From Mansonella perstans (Eukaryota > Nematoda > Chromadorea > Rhabditida > Onchocercidae): a stretch of 64,000 nucleotides of DNA. Below, piece by piece: positions 60,401-64,000 of this stretch. The position numbers and the translations under genes were made by a program. Below the pieces are notes generated by a model. It worked only from the letters and a program-made list of their open reading frames with translations, had not been told where the DNA came from and searched no databases. The stretch covers positions 62,001-126,000 of the forward strand of contig JBAMDO010000129.1 in assembly GCA_037074765.1 (NCBI GenBank). Reading direction: 5' to 3'. Each line of letters begins with the position of its first letter. Position 1 is the first letter of the stretch.

Positions 60401-62186
60401 AAATCTGTGTATTCCCTTGCAATTCTGGAAAAGAATACAGAAAAAGCAATAATTATCATTTGTAAATCTTGTTTCAAAAATTCTGCTCTGGACAATGTCA
60501 AGTGTTGTACAATTCTGAATCTAGAAATTTCCAATCAGCCTACAATTGGTACACCTTCCACCAACAAATAAGTTTGCAATTCCTCTATTTCAATTTCAAT
60601 GAGTTGCACATTTCTTCTCAGTCTAACCTTCTATACCATATAACACATTTCTAATATAAATGCTACAGCAAAATGAACTCACTTAGCTGAATGCGATTGT
60701 TTAAAACCTGAATTGGTACCGGCTCTTTATAATCCCATCGCCACGATGAACATTCTGTTTGCAAGAAACGCCTAAAGCATATCTCAACTGAATTAAATAG
60801 AATTTTACGAGTGTATTAAGAATCCACTAGCAGTAATTTAAAGATGATGAACACTCAATGTTTTCTGTAAGTTTCATTAGTAGTGGAAATTCTTTTCAAC
60901 AGATTAAATGACTAAATGATATTCAATTGATTAAATTTAAATTTAAACTTAAACTTAGACTTAAACTTGAATTTAAATTACAGATTAAATGATATTCGAT
61001 TATATTGGAATGAATGCTCATCATATTGTATTAAAATTCAAATGACTTATATTATTGTCTTACTTATTATAATTGATAATTTGTCCAGTAAAAAAATTAA
61101 GAAAATGAATGTTGTCAAATATAGCTTGAAAGTGTAGAAATAAAGAATTCAATACTAACGCAAGTATGCGACCGTCAGAAAGAAGACCCGCAATGGAAAC
61201 ACCGGCATGCGTATCGAGTTCATAAATTTTCTTCTGGTGCGAACATAGTTCATTTGCAGCACGCTGGAAATTAACAAGACATATTAATTACTCCCATGCA
61301 ACTCGACTTCAATTCATGTCCTCAACAGATGACAATTGTAGTTAAGACATATATCATAATCATTCTAATAAAATAAAAAAAGTTCAAGCAGTTCCTGAAT
61401 GAAACGTACAAAACAGATGTGCTCTTACAAGCATACTTATCAATGTTAACTGTATTATTTCAATTGACATATTTGCAGCCATAAGATCTGTGCAATTGGT
61501 ATATGATCATACTGCAATGGCAATGAAATGACCTCAGTTATCTATTGATATGCATTAAGTTAGATGCTTTCTGAATCTTTTTTACAAAGTACAATGAATA
61601 AAAACAAAAGATCGATTAATTTAAGAAGCAATTTTAAATTTTACTTTTAATGCCACCAGAACAGCATGCGTATTACTTTTTATTCCAACAGTAGCACTAC
61701 CTTGTTTCATTGCTTCAACAGCATAATCAACCTGGTGAAGTCGACCCTGAAATAATTATAGATGATGAATAATTTCTCCAAATTACCTCATGCTAAAAAA
61801 TCTCACTGTGACTGTCAGGATCAGTAAGATGAAATCCCAAGAATTCAGGATCAGTAAGATGAAATTCCAAGAACTCAGGATCAGTAAGATGAAATCCCAA
61901 GAACTCAGGATCAGTAAGAATGAAATCCCAAGAACTCAGGATCAGTAAAGATGAATTCCAAGAAACTGATTGGAAAAAACAGATATAAAGTATGACATGA
62001 ACAGTTTAAAAATGATAAAAATCAAGTGACCACAAAATACAAGTCACTAACACGTATCTGAACTTAGTCTTAGTGACTTGTATTTTGTGAACATGTGATA
62101 TTATTATTGCATAACTATCACAATAATGAAAATTCTACCTGAGGACTCCAAACCGTAACATCACTGTCATACTGGTTACGGAACAT
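57428..62186 (-). CDS. pas-6: 20S proteasome subunit alpha-6 (PSMA1)
   Basis: Nine minus-strand exons: 62186-62139, 61746-61645, 61263-61160, 60771-60683, 60424-60354, 58460-58331, 58175-58096, 57880-57758, 57460-57428; 259 aa (human 263), phases consistent. It is an alpha-ring subunit of the 20S core, which gates substrate entry. Seen: N-terminal alpha signature [20 protein letters not shown] then [81 protein letters not shown]; and an acidic/polar tail ending EPMQL. Exons 60771-60683 and 60424-60354 lie in the right copy of a 1.2-kb tandem duplication. The left copy (58782-59951) repeats both exons with frame-breaking deletions and must be skipped for a normal product. Confidence 0.96.
58782..59951 (-). 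pseudogene. Left copy of tandem duplication with broken copies of two PSMA1 exons
   Basis: Begins GGAAAAAAATGAAAAAAAAT and ends GAAATAAAGAATTC, like the right copy. Exon copies are at 59573-59490 (84 nt instead of 89) and 59240-59173 (68 nt instead of 71). Nearly all differences in the exons are losses of one base from runs of two to three identical bases. The stretch at about 59611-59700 also shows real substitutions. Confidence 0.9.
59952..61150 (-). repeat. Right copy of tandem duplication (functional exons)
   Basis: 1199 bp, tandem and abutting the left copy (1170 bp). Contains intact PSMA1 exons 60771-60683 and 60424-60354 whose phases join to the exons on both sides. Confidence 0.9.
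61803..61965 (+). repeat. 31-bp tandem repeat, five units
   Basis: Units of about 31 bp: CAGGATCAGTAAGATGAAAT followed by CCCAAGAACT, with small changes and single-base insertions. In intron 1 of the PSMA1 gene. Confidence 0.9.
62031..62089. repeat. Perfect 20-bp inverted repeat
   Basis: Arms 62031-62050 and 62070-62089 (CACAAAATACAAGTCACTAA and its exact complement) around a 19-nt spacer, in intron 1 of the PSMA1 gene about 50 bp from exon 1. Confidence 0.95.
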
Positions 62187-63408
62187 CTTTTATCTGAAAT
62201 TACGAAGGAACATTTGTTCATTTGGGAAAAATCCTTGAATGAAATACTCGAAATATATGATAATAAAAATTAAAAACTAATTTATTCTTACAAATTCTTA
62301 TCGAGTCATCTAAGATTACAGTATCACAACCAGAAGTTCCTCCAAATTTGCCTATCTCTTAAGAGAGGCATATCAAAACATAAACGGGATAACATAAGGT
62401 ATTCGCAACACCTGATATCATCAACATGAACTGTGCAACAGCTTGACATGTTCTAGTTCCATACAACCAATTCAAAAAACACACAAACAGATCAAACATT
62501 CAAAGCACAAACAGATCAAACGTTCAACGAACCCACTATCAACCGTACATGTCCTATTCCAGTCATCTGGCTACACACAATTCATTTCTCCTTTTGTAGT
62601 GAAAATAGATCAGATCAAAGGTAATAATAAATATAACTAATTCATCAACATTTAAAAACGTTCATGGCTAAAATAAATTCATCAGAAGCAACTTTGAATC
62701 AAATCGCTACAACAAAATTAAATCGATAATTTTATTCCTACTCAATTATAAAAGTGAAATTATATTAAGTATAATTGATGTTGGGGAAATAGAAAACAAG
62801 TATTTTCAAGTTTAGTTCACAGTAATTTCTTCAAAGTAGTAAAGCATTTTTGAGTAGCATGTGCAACATAACATATCACGAATAGTAAGAGTCTATTACA
62901 GTAATCGAGATGTCACAAACGATTACACATATATATATACAGAAGTGTACTGTACAAAAAACAAAAAAGTGCTTCCCAAAAAAAACAATCTTTAAATTTA
63001 GTTAATCAAAAGATGGAATGATAATTCGATAACCAAAAAAAAGAAACAGCGCATTCGAAGGAACTGGATAATATTCCTTGAATAAAAAACTACAGGAAAA
63101 CAGAATTATTTTAATCTGATCGTTCAATAATTTTGAAGCAGTGGAGTATTTTGAGGGCATCAGAACGCACCAGCAAGTGAATATTATTATTCCCACGGTA
63201 AGATGTCAAAGTAATTTTAAACTTAACAAATAACCATACAACCACATACAACCAAATCTAATGTGTATCTAATTATATCATTCCATTTGATGGTTAATAG
63301 AACTAATTAAGTGATAAAAACATTTATTACTGAATTGATTGCAATCTAAGCATAACCAAACTGTTAAAAAATGATCTCTTTAATAGCAAATGTGTAATAA
63401 ATTGTATT
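62187..63408. other. Spacer between PSMA1 and V-ATPase e gene
   Basis: No gene seen. It holds the promoter side of PSMA1 and the 3' UTR of the next minus-strand gene, with a candidate poly(A) signal for the latter at 63328-63323 (AATAAA on the minus strand). Confidence 0.5.
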
Positions 63409-63575
63409 TTAAGATGGAACGAGCTCCTTTGCATCACCCCATTTCTCCGAAATCCAACGTATCGTCCTTACTGGCAACCGAGGACCAATAAGTGGATTTA
63501 GCTGATGCAAATAAACCAAAAACCAGAAAAGCCAACAACAACAAGCAGTTAATACAATCATCGTTTGAATTAATC
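63409..63575 (-). CDS. vha-17: V-type ATPase subunit e, last exon
   Basis: Minus-strand terminal exon (63575-63409, stop TAA) following a good acceptor (TATTGCAG). It encodes 54 residues: a hydrophobic helix LIQTMIVLTACCCWLFWFLV, then HQLNPLIGPRLPVRTIRWI and a short polar tail. This matches the second half of the small V0 subunit e (human ATP6V0E: [20 protein letters not shown]), which sits in the proton-translocating membrane sector. The N-terminal exons, with the expected WFIPKGPNRG block, are not in the remaining 425 bp and must lie right of the window. Confidence 0.85.
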
Positions 63576-64000
63576 CTGCAATACGTATGTCGGTTTAATG
63601 AACATGATATAGGTTGAGATAAGGTGACAACATAATGTTTCTGTTGTCATCATAAAATGCCATGTAATTCAGGTACATTGTTTCACGCGTCAACTATTTT
63701 CTACTATTGAAATACTTTAATTGATTCGATTTCGATTCATAATTAGCTATTGAATAATATAAATACTTCTAAGATTACATTCTCATATAAATACTTACCT
63801 CTAAGATTACTCTCTCATGTCTACGAAAGAATGATAATATTTATGCTTGATTTCAAAAATTAAAGTTACTCTTTGGCATATTTAAATAAAAATCAGTGTT
63901 GAGATCTCGACACTGAAAGGATGCTGCTTGTTACCAAACTCAAAGCTTTGATAAATTTCTACAAAATACTACCGATTGGGTTTAGTTTCAATTATCACAA
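63576..64000. other. Intron of the V-ATPase e gene
   Basis: AT-rich, no exon seen. Contains a small local duplication around 63765-63812 (ACTTCTAAGATTACATTCTC / ACCTCTAAGATTACTCTCTC). Confidence 0.4.

Noticed and set aside
63576..64000. N-terminal exon of the V-ATPase e subunit
   Set aside because: No stretch encodes the expected first helix or the WFIPKGPNRG block; the exons must lie outside the window.

Overview
The window is nuclear DNA from a nematode. It is AT-rich, its genes have many short exons, and several starts sit just behind a trans-splice-type acceptor. It also holds an exact copy of the canonical nematode spliced leader SL1. The overall character fits a filarial or other spirurid parasite, but I cannot fix the species from sequence alone. 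All gene models below were built by hand, joining exons by reading frame, splice-site consensus and similarity to remembered families. Every model I call complete has consistent exon phases from ATG to stop.

Left part (1-17 kb): the 3' half of a Patched-related sterol-sensing-domain protein (67-5477, +). Next comes a secreted IgGFc-binding-domain protein (8815-12874, -), and relics of a non-LTR retrotransposon at 7.0-7.6, 10.55-11.2 (inside an intron) and 15.7-17.05 kb.

Middle (17-40 kb): a repeat-rich interval with three tandem SL1-like units (18.27-18.40 kb) and duplicated pyrimidine-rich DNA. Then follow a BED-finger protein (21128-24445, +), a full-length 8-oxoguanine DNA glycosylase OGG1 (27035-30121, -), an unrecognised acidic/serine-rich protein (31271-33554, +) and an HMG-box plus C2H2-finger protein (34886-37513, +). 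OGG1 and the 31-kb gene are divergent and share an 1150-bp intergenic region that holds a perfect 14-bp hairpin and a short alternating GC tract.

Right part (40-64 kb): housekeeping genes. These are the scavenger decapping enzyme DcpS/dcs-1 (+), RNA polymerase III subunit POLR3K (+), a short CLCC1-type ER membrane protein (+), ER chaperone BiP ending in KDEL (+), 20S proteasome subunit alpha-6/PSMA1 (-) and the last exon of V-ATPase subunit e (-). BiP has a recognisable ER-stress promoter (UPRE-like site, ERSE-like site, TATA box) about 0.9 kb upstream of its ATG, with a 54-bp minisatellite between them. The PSMA1 gene is interrupted by a 1.2-kb tandem duplication whose first copy differs mostly by single-base losses in short homopolymer runs. 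That looks like an assembly artefact.

I found no tRNA, rRNA, CRISPR array or prokaryotic operon. The most unusual items are the tandem SL1 relics, a complete OGG1 in a nematode, two GC-AG introns, the BiP promoter with its minisatellite leader, and the apparent false duplication.
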